A stretch of DNA of 64,000 bases from contig NZ_JAZHOB010000004.1 of the NCBI RefSeq assembly GCF_048751585.1, positions 310,001 through 374,000 on the forward strand, written 5' to 3'. This DNA comes from G025836975 sp048751585 (lineage in GTDB: Bacteria; Pseudomonadota; Gammaproteobacteria; Burkholderiales; Burkholderiaceae_B). Position 1 is the first letter of the stretch. The number at the start of each line of letters is the position of its first letter. The translations under genes and the position numbers were made by a program. The notes beneath the pieces were generated by a model. That model saw only the letters and a list, made by a program, of their open reading frames with translations, searched no databases and had not been told where the DNA came from. This document shows, in pieces, positions 18,204 to 27,527 of the stretch.

Positions 18204-19327
18204 CGGAAAAGGAACAAGACCAGGCACAAGCCTCGCAAGAGGGGAACCCTAAAGACGCTAACCTGGAGCGGCAAACGCTGAATCTGGAAGCAACCGGGCG
18301 CAGCGCCCCACGTGGTGCCCGCGCATTTCTGTGGCTCACCATCCTGATCGCTGTGGCAGTAGCTGCCGGCGTACTCATGAAGGTCTGGAGCCGAGAGCCA
18401 ACAACAAAAGCCGATAGCGGCCTGGAAGCCGATCAAAGCGGCATTACCAATCGCCTCAAAGCCCCCAAGGTAGAGCGTCCCGCGCCACCTCCAGCACTGC
18501 CGCCTCCGACGCCCGAGCCAACGGTGGCGCCCAGCTACAACGTCCCGCCACCCATGCCCGCAGCTCCGCCTCCCATCGATGAGCTTACCCAGCGTCGGCT
18601 GACCAGCCCGCTACAGGCGGGTGGCGCAGACGCAAGCGGCACGACCCCAAGCCAGTCAAATGGCCCTCAAGGCCCTTATAGCGATGCTGGTCCCCTGGCC
18701 GACAAGCTGCGCCCGCTGGAGCTGGCCCCATCAGTGGCCGGGCAACTGGGTGACCGCAACTTCCTGCTCACACAAGGCACCATGATCGACTGCACCTTGC
18801 AGACAAAACTGGTCAGCACCCAGTCCGGGCTTCTGACGTGTCTGGCCACGCATGATGTCATGAGCGCCAACGGCAAGGTCAAGCTCATTGATGCCGGCAC
18901 CAAGTTCACGGGTTATCAGTCTGGAGGCATACAGCAAGGCCAGGCCCGCGCCTTTGTGACTTGGAACCGACTGGAAACGCCTACCGGTGTCATCGTGAAC
19001 CTGAGTTCGCCCGGCACAGGCCCGCTGGGCGAAGCGGGATTGGGCGGACATATCGACAACCACTTCTGGGAACGCTTTGGCAACGCCATCCTGCTTTCTC
19101 TGGTGGGCGACTTCGGTAACTGGGCATCCAATCAAGGGCAATCGGGCAGCAACAACATCCGCTTTGACAACACCGCCGAAGGCGGTCAGGAAGCGGTTGC
19201 AAAGATTCTGGAGAAGTCCCTGGACATTCCCCCCACCCTTTACAAGAACCAGGGCGAGCGTATCGGCATCATGGTCGCCCGTGATCTGGATTTCAGTCAC
19301 GTCTATGAGCTTGAACCCATCCACTGA
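18200..19327 (+). CDS. virB10: VirB10-type core complex protein
   Basis: A 375-residue protein spanning both membranes: cytoplasmic N terminus, one helix near residues 38-58, a long proline-rich periplasmic linker (about 90-125), then the conserved C-terminal TrbI domain (residues ~185-370). The ATG at 18200 overlaps the virB9 stop. It passes the energy signal from the ATPases to the outer-membrane cap. Its 3' end overlaps virB11 by 23 bp. Confidence 0.93.
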   Translation: MTEKEQDQAQASQEGNPKDANLERQTLNLEATGRSAPRGARAFLWLTILIAVAVAAGVLMKVWSREPTTKADSGLEADQSGITNRLKAPKVERPAPPPALPPPTPEPTVAPSYNVPPPMPAAPPPIDELTQRRLTSPLQAGGADASGTTPSQSNGPQGPYSDAGPLADKLRPLELAPSVAGQLGDRNFLLTQGTMIDCTLQTKLVSTQSGLLTCLATHDVMSANGKVKLIDAGTKFTGYQSGGIQQGQARAFVTWNRLETPTGVIVNLSSPGTGPLGEAGLGGHIDNHFWERFGNAILLSLVGDFGNWASNQGQSGSNNIRFDNTAEGGQEAVAKILEKSLDIPPTLYKNQGERIGIMVARDLDFSHVYELEPIH

Positions 19328-20324
19328 AGCGATCCCCTTTGATCGATCCATTGCGGTTCGCACCTTTCTGCGACCTTTGTCCAAACATCAGGAGGATCCC
19401 AATGTCACTGAAATCGCCATCGTGCGAGCCGGTGAGCTTTACACCCGCACACGCGGTGCCTGGCAGCTTCATGAGTGCCCCAAGCTTTCCTACCCGCACC
19501 TGGAGGCCCTGGCCACGGCACTGGCCGCGTACAACCATATGGCACGCAGCCCCATTCAATCTGTCGTCCTGCCCGATGGCGAGCGCGGCCAGATCGTATT
19601 GCCACCAGCCTGCATTGACGGCACTTTGGCCATCAATATCCGCAAGCACGCCCAAGTGGCGCTCTCCCTGGAGGAACTGCAGTCGCAAGGTGCTTTTGAG
19701 GCCGTCCATGACGCCGCCGCCCAATACACGCCGGACGGTATTTCGAGAACCGATCAAGAACTGATGGCCCTGAAGGACGGTGGTGACATTCCCGGATTCC
19801 TGCTCGCTGCCATTCAGGCTCGCAAAAACCTGGTCATCTCCGGCGCGACAGGTTCGGGCAAAACCACCTTTGCAAGATCGCTGATCGACCGTGTGCCCGT
19901 CGATGAACGCCTGGTCACCATCGAAGACGTGCATGAGCTCATTCTGCCCCGGCACAGAAACCGCATTCATCTGATGTATGGCGGCAGGCGCGGTAGGGTT
20001 TCGGCCACCGAAAGCCTGGCCGCCTGCATGCGCTTATCGCCAGACCGGATATTCCTTGCCGAGCTACGCGGCCCTGAAACCTGGGATTACCTGGCAGCGT
20101 TGAATACGGGCCATCCAGGATCCGTCACCACCACCCACGCCAACGGGGCCGCCGATGCCTTTGACCGCCTGGCGATGCTCATCAAGCAATCACCCACGGG
20201 CGGCAACCTCGATCTGCCAACCATTCAAGCATTTCTGCGCCAGACCGTAGACATCGTGCTGCATTTCGAGCGGTTCAGGCTGAAAGAGCTTTGGTTTGAG
20301 CCCAGGCGACAAGCCATCGGCTGA
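19305..20324 (+). CDS. virB11: VirB11-type hexameric ATPase
   Basis: A 339-residue traffic ATPase that switches the machine between pilus building and DNA transfer. Seen: Walker A GATGSGKT at residues 180-187, the Asp box ITIEDVHEL-type segment, and the His box TTTHANGA near residue 277. ATG 19305 (M-S-L-N-P-S-T) is chosen as the most plausible start; it lies inside the virB10 end. It closes the virB operon. Confidence 0.93.
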   Translation: MSLNPSTEAIPFDRSIAVRTFLRPLSKHQEDPNVTEIAIVRAGELYTRTRGAWQLHECPKLSYPHLEALATALAAYNHMARSPIQSVVLPDGERGQIVLPPACIDGTLAINIRKHAQVALSLEELQSQGAFEAVHDAAAQYTPDGISRTDQELMALKDGGDIPGFLLAAIQARKNLVISGATGSGKTTFARSLIDRVPVDERLVTIEDVHELILPRHRNRIHLMYGGRRGRVSATESLAACMRLSPDRIFLAELRGPETWDYLAALNTGHPGSVTTTHANGAADAFDRLAMLIKQSPTGGNLDLPTIQAFLRQTVDIVLHFERFRLKELWFEPRRQAIG

Positions 20325-20471
20325 ACCGCAGCCAACAACGCCCTGAAGGGCATCCATTTCCATCACTGCGGCCGGGCATCGCTTTACTCGCTCGCATCTA
20401 CCCCTGAACCCGTGTGAGGCGCTGCACACGATCCAGGCAGGCCTTGTATGGGCTCGCCTGGAGCTTTACCC

Positions 20472-21389
20472 ATGACCTCATCCACCCGTGTGCCTTTTCA
20501 CAAGGACAACAATCTGCTGCGCCTGTCAGCAGCCATGCAACGCGCTCAGCAAAAAGCCACTCAAGCCCTGGCCGCCGCCGCAGAAAGACAGGCCTCAACT
20601 CCAACGCCATTCATGCTGCCGGGCATCAATGAAACGGCGCGCGCCATCCCCAACTACATCGCCCGAAGCGCCATCTTTGCGCCGGTTCGTCGTGGATGGC
20701 GCACCATGCACGATGACGCCGTGTTTCTGGAAGGCAGCAACATCCTGCTCAAAGGTTCTGGCAAGCAGTTGAGCGAAGACCACGCCGACATCTGGATGCA
20801 CGCCATGTACCTACAGACCACGGCTTTGCTGGGCGAAGCGCCTGTCATCAACCGAGCGGATTTCCTGCGCGGCATGGGCAGGCCCACAGGAGGCAGCGCC
20901 TATGAATGGCTGCATGAAGGCATGAAAGACCTGGCTCGCTTCACATTGTGCATTGAGGCCCGCAGAAAGGATGGCTCAGTCAAATACAGCTATGGCAAAC
21001 ACCCGTCAACACGAGTTCTTGCCATGCTGGGCGGCTTCGATTACCACGAACCTACCGGCAGCTATACCTTGTACGCCGATCCTCGTTGGGCGCAAATCTT
21101 CGGCAACCGAGAGTATGCCCTGGTGGACTGGGCCAAGCGCCTGCAAATGCGCCATGACCTGTCCAAAAGCCTGCAGCGCCTGATCGGCACATCCGCCGAC
21201 ATCCAGCAAAAATATAGCTTGGACATTCTCAAGCAACGCGCCCAATACACCGGTCGCATGCGTGATTTTCGAACGAGCCTGGAGCGCAGCCTGACAGAAC
21301 TGGAAGCGCTGCAAGTAATCGCAGAACCCCACATAGAAACCGCCACCCGGGGCCATGAACAAGCGGTCTGGACACGACTGGATCGCTAG
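20472..21389 (+). CDS. trfA: TrfA-type plasmid replication initiator
   Basis: A ~305-residue protein with the TrfA signature: a polar N-terminal region, then L-P-G-I-N-E-T-A-R-A-I-P-N-Y-I-A-R-S, L-F-like A-P-V-R-R-G-W-R-T, and the winged-helix core with G-R-P-T-G-G-S-A-Y-E-W-L. TrfA binds iterons and opens the origin. The start at 20472 has GGAG nine bases upstream; an ATG eight codons earlier lacks one. It is directly followed by iteron repeats, so the element carries a complete plasmid-type replicon while integrated. Confidence 0.88.
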   Translation: MTSSTRVPFHKDNNLLRLSAAMQRAQQKATQALAAAAERQASTPTPFMLPGINETARAIPNYIARSAIFAPVRRGWRTMHDDAVFLEGSNILLKGSGKQLSEDHADIWMHAMYLQTTALLGEAPVINRADFLRGMGRPTGGSAYEWLHEGMKDLARFTLCIEARRKDGSVKYSYGKHPSTRVLAMLGGFDYHEPTGSYTLYADPRWAQIFGNREYALVDWAKRLQMRHDLSKSLQRLIGTSADIQQKYSLDILKQRAQYTGRMRDFRTSLERSLTELEALQVIAEPHIETATRGHEQAVWTRLDR

Positions 21390-21398
21390 ATTCTCCAT

Positions 21399-21656
21399 CG
21401 TCATAACATCGCGCCCGACTTCCAAAAACAGCCGATTCAAGGGTCTTTTCCGGGCTGTGGATAAGTGGTTTCTACCGTCGTCATAGCATCGCGCCTGCAT
21501 CGTCATAAGATCGCGGCTTCTCGTCACAGCATCGCGCTTTATCGTCATAGCATCGCGCATCATTTCTGGAAAACCGCATAAACAGGCGCTTTCCAGCCAT
21601 CAAAACGCCTTCTACCTTATTTCTACCTTACTTCTACCAACGAGGCCTGTGAATAA
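21399..21656. other. Probable plasmid origin of replication (oriV) with iterons and DnaA boxes
   Basis: Five copies of a 16-bp repeat (consensus CGTCATAGCATCGCGC) start at 21399, 21479, 21501, 21522 and 21543; the last four are spaced 21-22 bp, about two helical turns. A perfect DnaA box (TGTGGATAA, reverse of TTATCCACA) is at 21456-21464 and a second (TGTGAATAA) at 21648-21656. Between them TTCTACC is repeated three times about 10 bp apart (21610-21638), a likely unwinding element. The layout beside trfA is that of an iteron-controlled origin. Confidence 0.85.
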
Positions 21657-21840
21657 GTCGGGCTATCCGCTTACCGAACACGCACCATCCTGTCTGCACA
21701 ACTCCGACCGTCTTGAATCATCACGCTGGGCATCCGCACAGCGGCTGCATCGGTCAGCAACGGAGCACATTCGCCCTTTCGGGCATCTCCTCTCTCATCC
21801 CTCATCACTGCCCTTCAAGACACAGGGCAAAGGAAATTTC

Positions 21841-22299
21841 ATGAGCACGACCATCGACACCCGCATGCTCAACATTGTTCAGAGAGCCACTCACTACGGC
21901 ATTGGCACCATGAGCCTGGGCGAAGCCCTGACCGCCGCTCTAGTGCTCGATCGCAGCGACTGGCTCCATGAGCGAGGCTATAGCATCGCCGAAGCTCTGG
22001 ATCGAATCGGCCCGGGCTGGGCGGCCCGCCTCCCCGAGGTGGCCAGGCAATTTCACACCAACGTGACCCAAGCCCGATCTCGATTTTCCTTCGAGATCGT
22101 TCCCCACCACCCCGAGACCGGCGGCTACACCCTGCGCCTGCTTGATGACGGCCAGGAAGTCGGCGGCGGACAGTTCTCTGCACAGGGTAAGTCGGTTCGA
22201 TTCGCTGACGAGCAGTCCGCCTACGACGAAGCGTTGGCCGCAGGCTGTTCGTGGCTGGCAGGCAAGCAGGCCAAGGTCTTTCCCGAACGGTCGCACTGA
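21841..22299 (+). CDS. Conserved-looking hypothetical protein
   Basis: A 152-residue soluble protein that I do not recognise. An aaagga precedes the ATG at 21841. The first half is helical (M-L-N-I-V-Q-R-A-T-H-Y-G-I-G), the second half beta-rich with G-G-Y-T-L-R-L-L-D-D-G. The 180 bp before it, after the oriV, contain only a small GCCC-TTTC-GGGC hairpin. It precedes the stb-like genes and may belong to the same operon. Confidence 0.65.
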   Translation: MSTTIDTRMLNIVQRATHYGIGTMSLGEALTAALVLDRSDWLHERGYSIAEALDRIGPGWAARLPEVARQFHTNVTQARSRFSFEIVPHHPETGGYTLRLLDDGQEVGGGQFSAQGKSVRFADEQSAYDEALAAGCSWLAGKQAKVFPERSH

Positions 22300-22333
22300 G
22301 CGACCCCGTGTTCACCTCAACCCCTGGAAACCT

Positions 22334-22771
22334 ATGAATGAATCTCCATCCATAACGCGCTACCGGGACACACTCGCATCCCTGGATCCTCGTATCAGCC
22401 TCGCTGCACAGTTGCGCGCGCTGTTTCCCTTGATCGAGGCTGAGCTGGCTGTCGGTGTTCCCCATGCCGCCGTGCTGGACGATCTGGCCGCCGCAGGCCT
22501 GACGGTACAACGCAGCACCTACGCCATCACGTTGTACCGCTGGCGCAAGGCCCAGCGGCCAGCAGCCAGCCAACCAGCCTCGACAGTGAAACCGTCCTCA
22601 TCTCCTCCGGCACTTGATGCTATCCAAGGCCGACCGCGCAACATCCAGACACCCGGCGATTTGCGCAAGATTCGCGACATGCAGATAGACCTGGAGGCTT
22701 TGCGCCGTGAAGGCCTGGCCAATCGTACACAGACTGCTGACAGCAACCCCACCAAAAGGAATAAACCATGA
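22334..22771 (+). CDS. Small basic DNA-binding-like protein in StbA position
   Basis: A 145-residue protein with a helical N-terminal region (L-R-A-L-F-P-L-I-E-A-E-L) and a helix-turn-helix-like A-A-G-L-T-V-Q-R-S-T-Y-A-I-T-L-Y-R-W-R-K-A, then a low-complexity linker and a charged helical end. It occupies the place of StbA in R388/IncN (first of stbABC, before the coupling protein gene), where StbA binds DNA upstream of oriT-linked genes. Its stop overlaps the next ATG (ATGA-type). The homology to StbA is positional, not sequence-proven. Confidence 0.6.
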   Translation: MNESPSITRYRDTLASLDPRISLAAQLRALFPLIEAELAVGVPHAAVLDDLAAAGLTVQRSTYAITLYRWRKAQRPAASQPASTVKPSSSPPALDAIQGRPRNIQTPGDLRKIRDMQIDLEALRREGLANRTQTADSNPTKRNKP

Positions 22772-23475
22772 AAGTCGCCGTCCTGAACTACACCGGCTCC
22801 GTTGGCAAGACAGTTGCCGCCTCTCACCTTCTGGCGCCACGCATGAACAGCGCACAGATCTTTGCAGTGGAATCTACCAACGAAACGGGCGCCGACCTGG
22901 GCCTCAATGTCGATCAGCTACGCGGTGAACACTTTGGCCGATTATTCCGCGAACTGCTCACCCGCGAAGATGCGATTGTCGATGTAGGCGCCAGCAACAT
23001 CGAAGATTTTCTGACGCACATGATGCGCTATGAAGATGCTCACCAAGAAATGGACTACTTCGTACTGCCCGTCATCAATACCGGCAAGGCCCAGCGCGAA
23101 ACCATCAAGACCGTGGCTGCACTAGCGGAACTGGGCGTTGATCCAGAGCGAGTACGAATCCTTTTCAATCGTGTCGATACCAGCGTGCAGGATGAGTTTC
23201 CCTCCATCCTTGCCTATGCCGCCAAAACAGGTGAAGTGCAGGCGAACCCTCAGGCCGCTATTTACGAAAACGAAGTCTTCGAGCTGCTCGCCGACCAACG
23301 CACCACGATTGCCGACGTATTGGCTGACCAGACTGACTACCGCGCATTGCTTCGGTCTGCCGATCCTGAAGACCATGTTCGCATTTCGCAATTGAGCAAC
23401 CGACACGCCCTGCGTGCGCTGGCCAAGCCAGTGGACCGGCAAATGAACGCGGCTTTCACCGCGCTGTTTTCCTGA
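22768..23475 (+). CDS. StbB/TraL-type ParA-like ATPase
   Basis: A 235-residue P-loop ATPase of the ParA/MipZ type: deviant Walker A GSVGKT at residues 10-15, an E-S-T-N-E-T-G segment, and DVGASNIEDF as the Walker A' region. In R388 StbB is needed for conjugation and places the plasmid at the cell pole; RP4 TraL is related. It overlaps the preceding gene by four bases and is followed by a StbC-like gene. Confidence 0.8.
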   Translation: MKVAVLNYTGSVGKTVAASHLLAPRMNSAQIFAVESTNETGADLGLNVDQLRGEHFGRLFRELLTREDAIVDVGASNIEDFLTHMMRYEDAHQEMDYFVLPVINTGKAQRETIKTVAALAELGVDPERVRILFNRVDTSVQDEFPSILAYAAKTGEVQANPQAAIYENEVFELLADQRTTIADVLADQTDYRALLRSADPEDHVRISQLSNRHALRALAKPVDRQMNAAFTALFS

Positions 23476-23486
23476 GCCCGGCCAGC

Positions 23487-23921
23487 ATGGAATCACACTT
23501 GAACTCCAGTGGCGCTCGTACCAAGCTGGATTTGCTGTACCACGAGGTGCTGGGTGAAGTAGCCGGCCTCGTGGACAGACTGGAAAGCGCCACCCAAAAC
23601 CTGGATGCGGTGCAAAAGCAGATGCAGACCATGGGCGAAGTTCAGCAAGTCCTGCCTCAGCAACTCAGCCGACATCTCACCGCCACGATGGAAGCGGCAG
23701 CCAAACCCATCAACCAGCATGTCGAACACGTCATTCAGACCATGCTGGATGACACCGGCGCCCGGCTGGATCAATTGGCCCAGAATGCTGCGAAGTACGC
23801 CAGCATCGCCCATCAGTCCGCGCGGCGTATGGCGATCATCGCACTGATCGTAGGCGGCGCAGCAGGCATTCTGGGCGGCTTGTTGGCAGGCCTTGCCCTG
23901 GGCCAGAATTTACTCTCTTGA
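23487..23921 (+). CDS. StbC/TraM-like membrane-anchored coiled-coil protein
   Basis: A 144-residue protein with a long coiled-coil-like region (residues ~20-110, many Q, L and T) and a C-terminal transmembrane helix with glycine-rich I-V-G-G-A-A-G-I-L-G-G-L-L-A-G. Position as third gene of an stb-type trio before the coupling protein fits StbC; RP4 TraM is also similar in architecture. Function is not known. Confidence 0.65.
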   Translation: MESHLNSSGARTKLDLLYHEVLGEVAGLVDRLESATQNLDAVQKQMQTMGEVQQVLPQQLSRHLTATMEAAAKPINQHVEHVIQTMLDDTGARLDQLAQNAAKYASIAHQSARRMAIIALIVGGAAGILGGLLAGLALGQNLLS

Positions 23922-23933
23922 GGACCGGCACTT

Positions 23934-25559
23934 ATGTCCGCCTTGATCTCACCCATCACCCGGCGGCGAATTGCCGCCTTTTCTTTGGCACTCTTGCCCA
24001 CCGCCGCCTGGATGGCCGCTGCCACCTGGGGTAGCCACATGCACTGGCGAGACTGGAACGCCCAAACGTTCTGGCACTTTATGATACTGACGCCGCAGTA
24101 CCCAGTGCTCTACGGTGCGCTGGGCATCGGTCTGGTCCTGGCCCTGGTGCTGATTCTGCTTATCGGGCGCACCACCAGAACTGAAGGATTTGAGGGCGCT
24201 GCCTATAAGCGCTTTGTACGTGGCACGCGCACCACTTCTGCAAAAAGCCTAGCTCTCCAGTGCGAAGAAGGTGGCAAACAGCAAATCGACGTGGGGGGCA
24301 TCCCCATGCCGATCGCCAATGAAAACCTGCATCTGCTCATCACCGGCGCGACGGGTTCCGGCAAATCGGTGCTGTTGCGCAACATGGCCGCTTCGGTGCT
24401 CAGGCGCTCAAGGCACACTATGAACAACCGTTTACTCGGCCAAATGCCAGAGCGCAACGATCGGATGATCGTGATCGATCCCAATGGCGACCTACTCAGC
24501 AAATTCTGGCAACCCAACGATGTGATCCTAAATCCATACGATGCCCGCAGCCAGGGCTGGTCGTTCTTCAATGAGGTTCGCGCCGATTACGACTGGAAGC
24601 GGCTAGCCCACTCTATGGTTCCGATGAGCCAGGACAAGAACGCAGAAGAATGGAATGATTTCGGTCGTCTGCTGCTGCGCGAGACGGCCAAGAAACTGCA
24701 TCAACTGCAAGGCGACGAAGCCAGCATCATGGACTTGTTTCGCCTGTGCACCATCGAAGACCCGAAGGTGTTAAAGCAATTTCTGGAAGGCACTCTGGCC
24801 GAATCCCTGTTTGTCGGCTCCAGCGAAGCCAGCAAAGCCTTGTCTTCCGCCCGCTTTGTGCTGTCGAACAAGCTATCGGAACATACAGGCATGAAATCGG
24901 GAAAATTCTCTATTCGGGATTGGCTGGGCAAATCAGACGGCGGAAATTTGTATATCAACTGGCGCGAAGACATGATGAGCTCCATGAAGCCGCTGGTGTC
25001 GTCGTGGGCTGACGTGTTCATCACGTCGATTCTATCCATGCCCGAAAGCGCCCACCGCCGCTGGTGGCTGTTCATTGATGAGCTTGCTAGCCTAGAAGCT
25101 CTGCCTTCACTGGAAGCCGGTTTAACCAAAGGCCGGAAAAACGGCCTGCGCATCGTGGCAGGGCTGCAGAGCACCTCCCAGTTGGAGCACATCTACGGGC
25201 GAACCATGGCCACCACCATCCGTGCCAGCTTCCGCAACTTGGCTGTGCTCGGTGGCTCCCGCACCGACCCCCAAACGGCGAAAGATATGAGTGAAAGCCT
25301 GGGAAAGCACGAGGTCGAGCGCCCCAAGTACAGCATTAGCCGAAGTGTGGATCATCGAAATACGTCGGATAACATGGATCGGACGACGGAAGACGTGGTA
25401 ACCGCGGCGCAGATACAGTCGCTGCCATCGCTGGATGGGTACGTCGCTCTTGCCGGGGACTTTCCAATCGCACGAGTAAGCATGCGGTTGAGAGGCTTTA
25501 CGAACGCTGCAGCGGCATTCAACGAGTTGTCGATAGGACGGAAACGTGCAAAGGCCTAA
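23934..25559 (+). CDS. TrwB/VirD4-type coupling protein
   Basis: A 541-residue hexameric DNA translocase that brings the relaxase-DNA complex to the secretion channel. Two N-terminal helices (about residues 12-32 and 55-78) anchor it. Walker A GATGSGKS is at 138-145, and the Walker B region is W-W-L-F-I-D-E-L-A-S-L near 376-386. Its end overlaps an abrupt short frame (25546 onward) that looks like a truncated next gene where the restriction cassette entered. Confidence 0.93.
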   Translation: MSALISPITRRRIAAFSLALLPTAAWMAAATWGSHMHWRDWNAQTFWHFMILTPQYPVLYGALGIGLVLALVLILLIGRTTRTEGFEGAAYKRFVRGTRTTSAKSLALQCEEGGKQQIDVGGIPMPIANENLHLLITGATGSGKSVLLRNMAASVLRRSRHTMNNRLLGQMPERNDRMIVIDPNGDLLSKFWQPNDVILNPYDARSQGWSFFNEVRADYDWKRLAHSMVPMSQDKNAEEWNDFGRLLLRETAKKLHQLQGDEASIMDLFRLCTIEDPKVLKQFLEGTLAESLFVGSSEASKALSSARFVLSNKLSEHTGMKSGKFSIRDWLGKSDGGNLYINWREDMMSSMKPLVSSWADVFITSILSMPESAHRRWWLFIDELASLEALPSLEAGLTKGRKNGLRIVAGLQSTSQLEHIYGRTMATTIRASFRNLAVLGGSRTDPQTAKDMSESLGKHEVERPKYSISRSVDHRNTSDNMDRTTEDVVTAAQIQSLPSLDGYVALAGDFPIARVSMRLRGFTNAAAAFNELSIGRKRAKA

Positions 25560-25636
25560 GCTCACCCTGCAGCTCTTCGATTCTCACAGCCAACCTGCAT
25601 TTGGCCATCTCCTCGAATCACAATGGGATGCACATT
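25546..25636 (+). pseudogene. Probable 5' stub of a gene cut by the restriction cassette
   Basis: A GTG that overlaps the last codons of the coupling protein begins a frame (M-Q-R-P-K-L-T-L-Q-L-F-D-S-H-S-Q-P-A-F-G) that looks like a real gene start. After about 30 codons it runs into the antisense of vsr. Overlapping starts are normal in this operon, so I read it as the remains of a transfer-operon gene truncated by insertion. No family could be recognised. Confidence 0.35.
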
Positions 25637-26053
25637 TCATCGTTTCGGCCCAAGGAACTCTCTTAACCGTTGCTCTACCGCCGAAAGATCTTTGGTCTCG
25701 CACTCCCACAGCACGAGCACCGACCAACCCAGCCGCTCCAGTTCGGCGGCATTACGCTCATCTCGTTGCCGGTTTGCAGCGATCTTGGGTATCCAATACT
25801 CTTGATTCGACTTTGGCTTTGATGCGCGTCCGCATGAATGCGCATGCCAAAAGCAGCCATGCACCATCACGATCTTTCCGTATTTAGGAAGGACAATGTC
25901 TGGCTTGCCCGGCAAATCTTTACGATGCAGCCGGAACCTGTAACCCAGGGCGTGCAGCAGCGAACGTACAACGACTTCAGGCTTCGTGTCCTTGTGCCGA
26001 ATGCGACTCATCAGCGCCGAGCGCTGAGACGGGGTGAACGTGTCCATAGGCAA
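25637..26053 (-). CDS. vsr: Very short patch repair endonuclease (Vsr)
   Basis: A 138-residue T:G mismatch endonuclease that repairs deaminated 5-methylcytosine made by the partner methyltransferase. Seen: K-D-T-K-P-E at the start, catalytic D52 in L-P-G-K-P-D-I-V, H65 and W69-H70 in VHGCFWHAH, then N-Q-E-Y-W-I-P-K-I-A-A-N. All catalytic residues of E. coli Vsr have counterparts. It is divergent from the methyltransferase gene, with a shared 200-bp promoter region. Confidence 0.93.
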   Translation of the reverse strand: MPMDTFTPSQRSALMSRIRHKDTKPEVVVRSLLHALGYRFRLHRKDLPGKPDIVLPKYGKIVMVHGCFWHAHSCGRASKPKSNQEYWIPKIAANRQRDERNAAELERLGWSVLVLWECETKDLSAVEQRLREFLGPKR

Positions 26054-26255
26054 CTATATCCTAGCTCGGCTCTCTTGTAAGTAGCGCCCTAGACGTACAT
26101 GACTTTTATGTCATGTCTCGCCTGGTACGGGGGGACAGTACCGCTTAAGCTTATGACCGCCCATGTCGTACCACGCCGGGAGAACCATTTTTCCTGTATG
26201 ATACGGGTTGATACGGGTTCCACCTACCATATATAAATAGACGACGTTCAGAACT

Positions 26256-27527
26256 ATGACCCTTAACGAAGCAGCCAAAGCTATTGGCATTTCTGCGATA
26301 ACCCTCAAGAGATGGCTTCTCAGCGGAAAAGTCGAGGACGTTGCTCGTAACCGCAATAACTGGCGCGTATTCTCGGACGCCGATATTGAGCGCATACGAA
26401 GATTCGCCCAACAACAGCCAAGCGAAGAGAAGAGTGGCAGGGCATCCGGCCTTCTCGGAAGCATCCGTTCAACCAGTCCATCGCCGTATTCTGTCGCGTC
26501 TTTTTTCGCGGGAATAGGCGGATTTGATATCGGCTTCGAAGCGGCGGGGTTTTCCATTTCGATGCACTGCGAAGTCGAACCCTTCTGCCAGTCAATCTTA
26601 AAGAAGCATTGGCCGAACACTCCCCTACATCACGATATTACGAAAATTGAAAGCCATGAAATCCCCTCTTCAGACGTTTGGGTCGGCGGGTTCCCGTGTC
26701 AAGACCTCTCTCTTGCTCGAATGGGTAAACGCGCAGGACTTAGAGGCAGCAAGTCCGGACTGTTTTATGAGTTTGCTCGACTGGTTGGAGAAGGCAAGCC
26801 CAGAGTTATTCTTCTCGAAAACGTTGCGGGCTTACTCAGCTCCCACGGAGGAAAAGATTTTGGCATCGTGCTCTCGACGTTGGCAGAGCTCGGGTATTCT
26901 GTCGGATGGCGTACTCTTAACAGCAAATACTTCGGAGTACCCCAGTCAAGGCAGAGGGTCTACATTGTCGGATGTCGTGAAGACGGGCGCGGTCCCGGAG
27001 AAATACTTTTTGAGTCCGAACGCGGCGAGGGGGATACTCCGTCGAGCAGACCGAATGGGAAGGAACTTGCGGCCTCATTTCAGGACATCATTGGAGATCC
27101 TAGCGGAGAAGGCCCCGTAATCCAGGCCCTTGCTTACTGTCTATATGCAACCTCTGCGCGCCACACGGGCACAGACTGGAGCAGAAACTATGTTTGCTAT
27201 CCGAAAATTGGAGCAGTTCGCCGACTAATCCCTTCCGAATGCGAAGGCGTAATGGCCTTTCCAAAAGGATGGACGCTGCCATCCCATACAGATCTGAGTG
27301 CTGATGACCTAGATTCGGCTCGCTACCATGCTCTAGGTAACGCTGTAACGCCTCCGGTTGCCGAGTGGCTTGCGCTGCGGATCCGACAATATTTAGAATC
27401 CAGGGACGTTCCAGAAGAAGATCAACGGTTCATTGCTTCGTTGTACGCTTTTAAGAATGAAGGATTCGGCCAGTTGGCTCTTGAGCTGGGTAGTAGCGAA
27501 GCAGAAATGTCGCCTTCAATGGCGTAG
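26256..27527 (+). CDS. C5-cytosine DNA methyltransferase with N-terminal HTH domain
   Basis: A 423-residue 5-methylcytosine methyltransferase. Residues 1-50 form a MerR/excisionase-like helix-turn-helix (L-N-E-A-A-K-A-I-G-I-S-A-I-T-L-K-R-W). The catalytic part follows: motif I SFFAGIGGFDIGFE, motif IV GGFPCQDLS with C148, ENVAG, Q-S-R-Q-R-V motif VIII and the final G-N-A-V-T-P-P motif X. The HTH may let it repress its own operon, as N-terminal HTHs do in some methyltransferases. The last ~106 bp overlap the endonuclease gene in convergent orientation. Target sequence cannot be read from the protein. Confidence 0.92.
   Translation: MTLNEAAKAIGISAITLKRWLLSGKVEDVARNRNNWRVFSDADIERIRRFAQQQPSEEKSGRASGLLGSIRSTSPSPYSVASFFAGIGGFDIGFEAAGFSISMHCEVEPFCQSILKKHWPNTPLHHDITKIESHEIPSSDVWVGGFPCQDLSLARMGKRAGLRGSKSGLFYEFARLVGEGKPRVILLENVAGLLSSHGGKDFGIVLSTLAELGYSVGWRTLNSKYFGVPQSRQRVYIVGCREDGRGPGEILFESERGEGDTPSSRPNGKELAASFQDIIGDPSGEGPVIQALAYCLYATSARHTGTDWSRNYVCYPKIGAVRRLIPSECEGVMAFPKGWTLPSHTDLSADDLDSARYHALGNAVTPPVAEWLALRIRQYLESRDVPEEDQRFIASLYAFKNEGFGQLALELGSSEAEMSPSMA

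Noticed and set aside
21399..21558. The regularly spaced repeats as a possible CRISPR array
   Set aside because: Repeats are 16 bp with 5-6 bp spacers, far too short for CRISPR, and sit beside trfA and DnaA boxes as iterons do.
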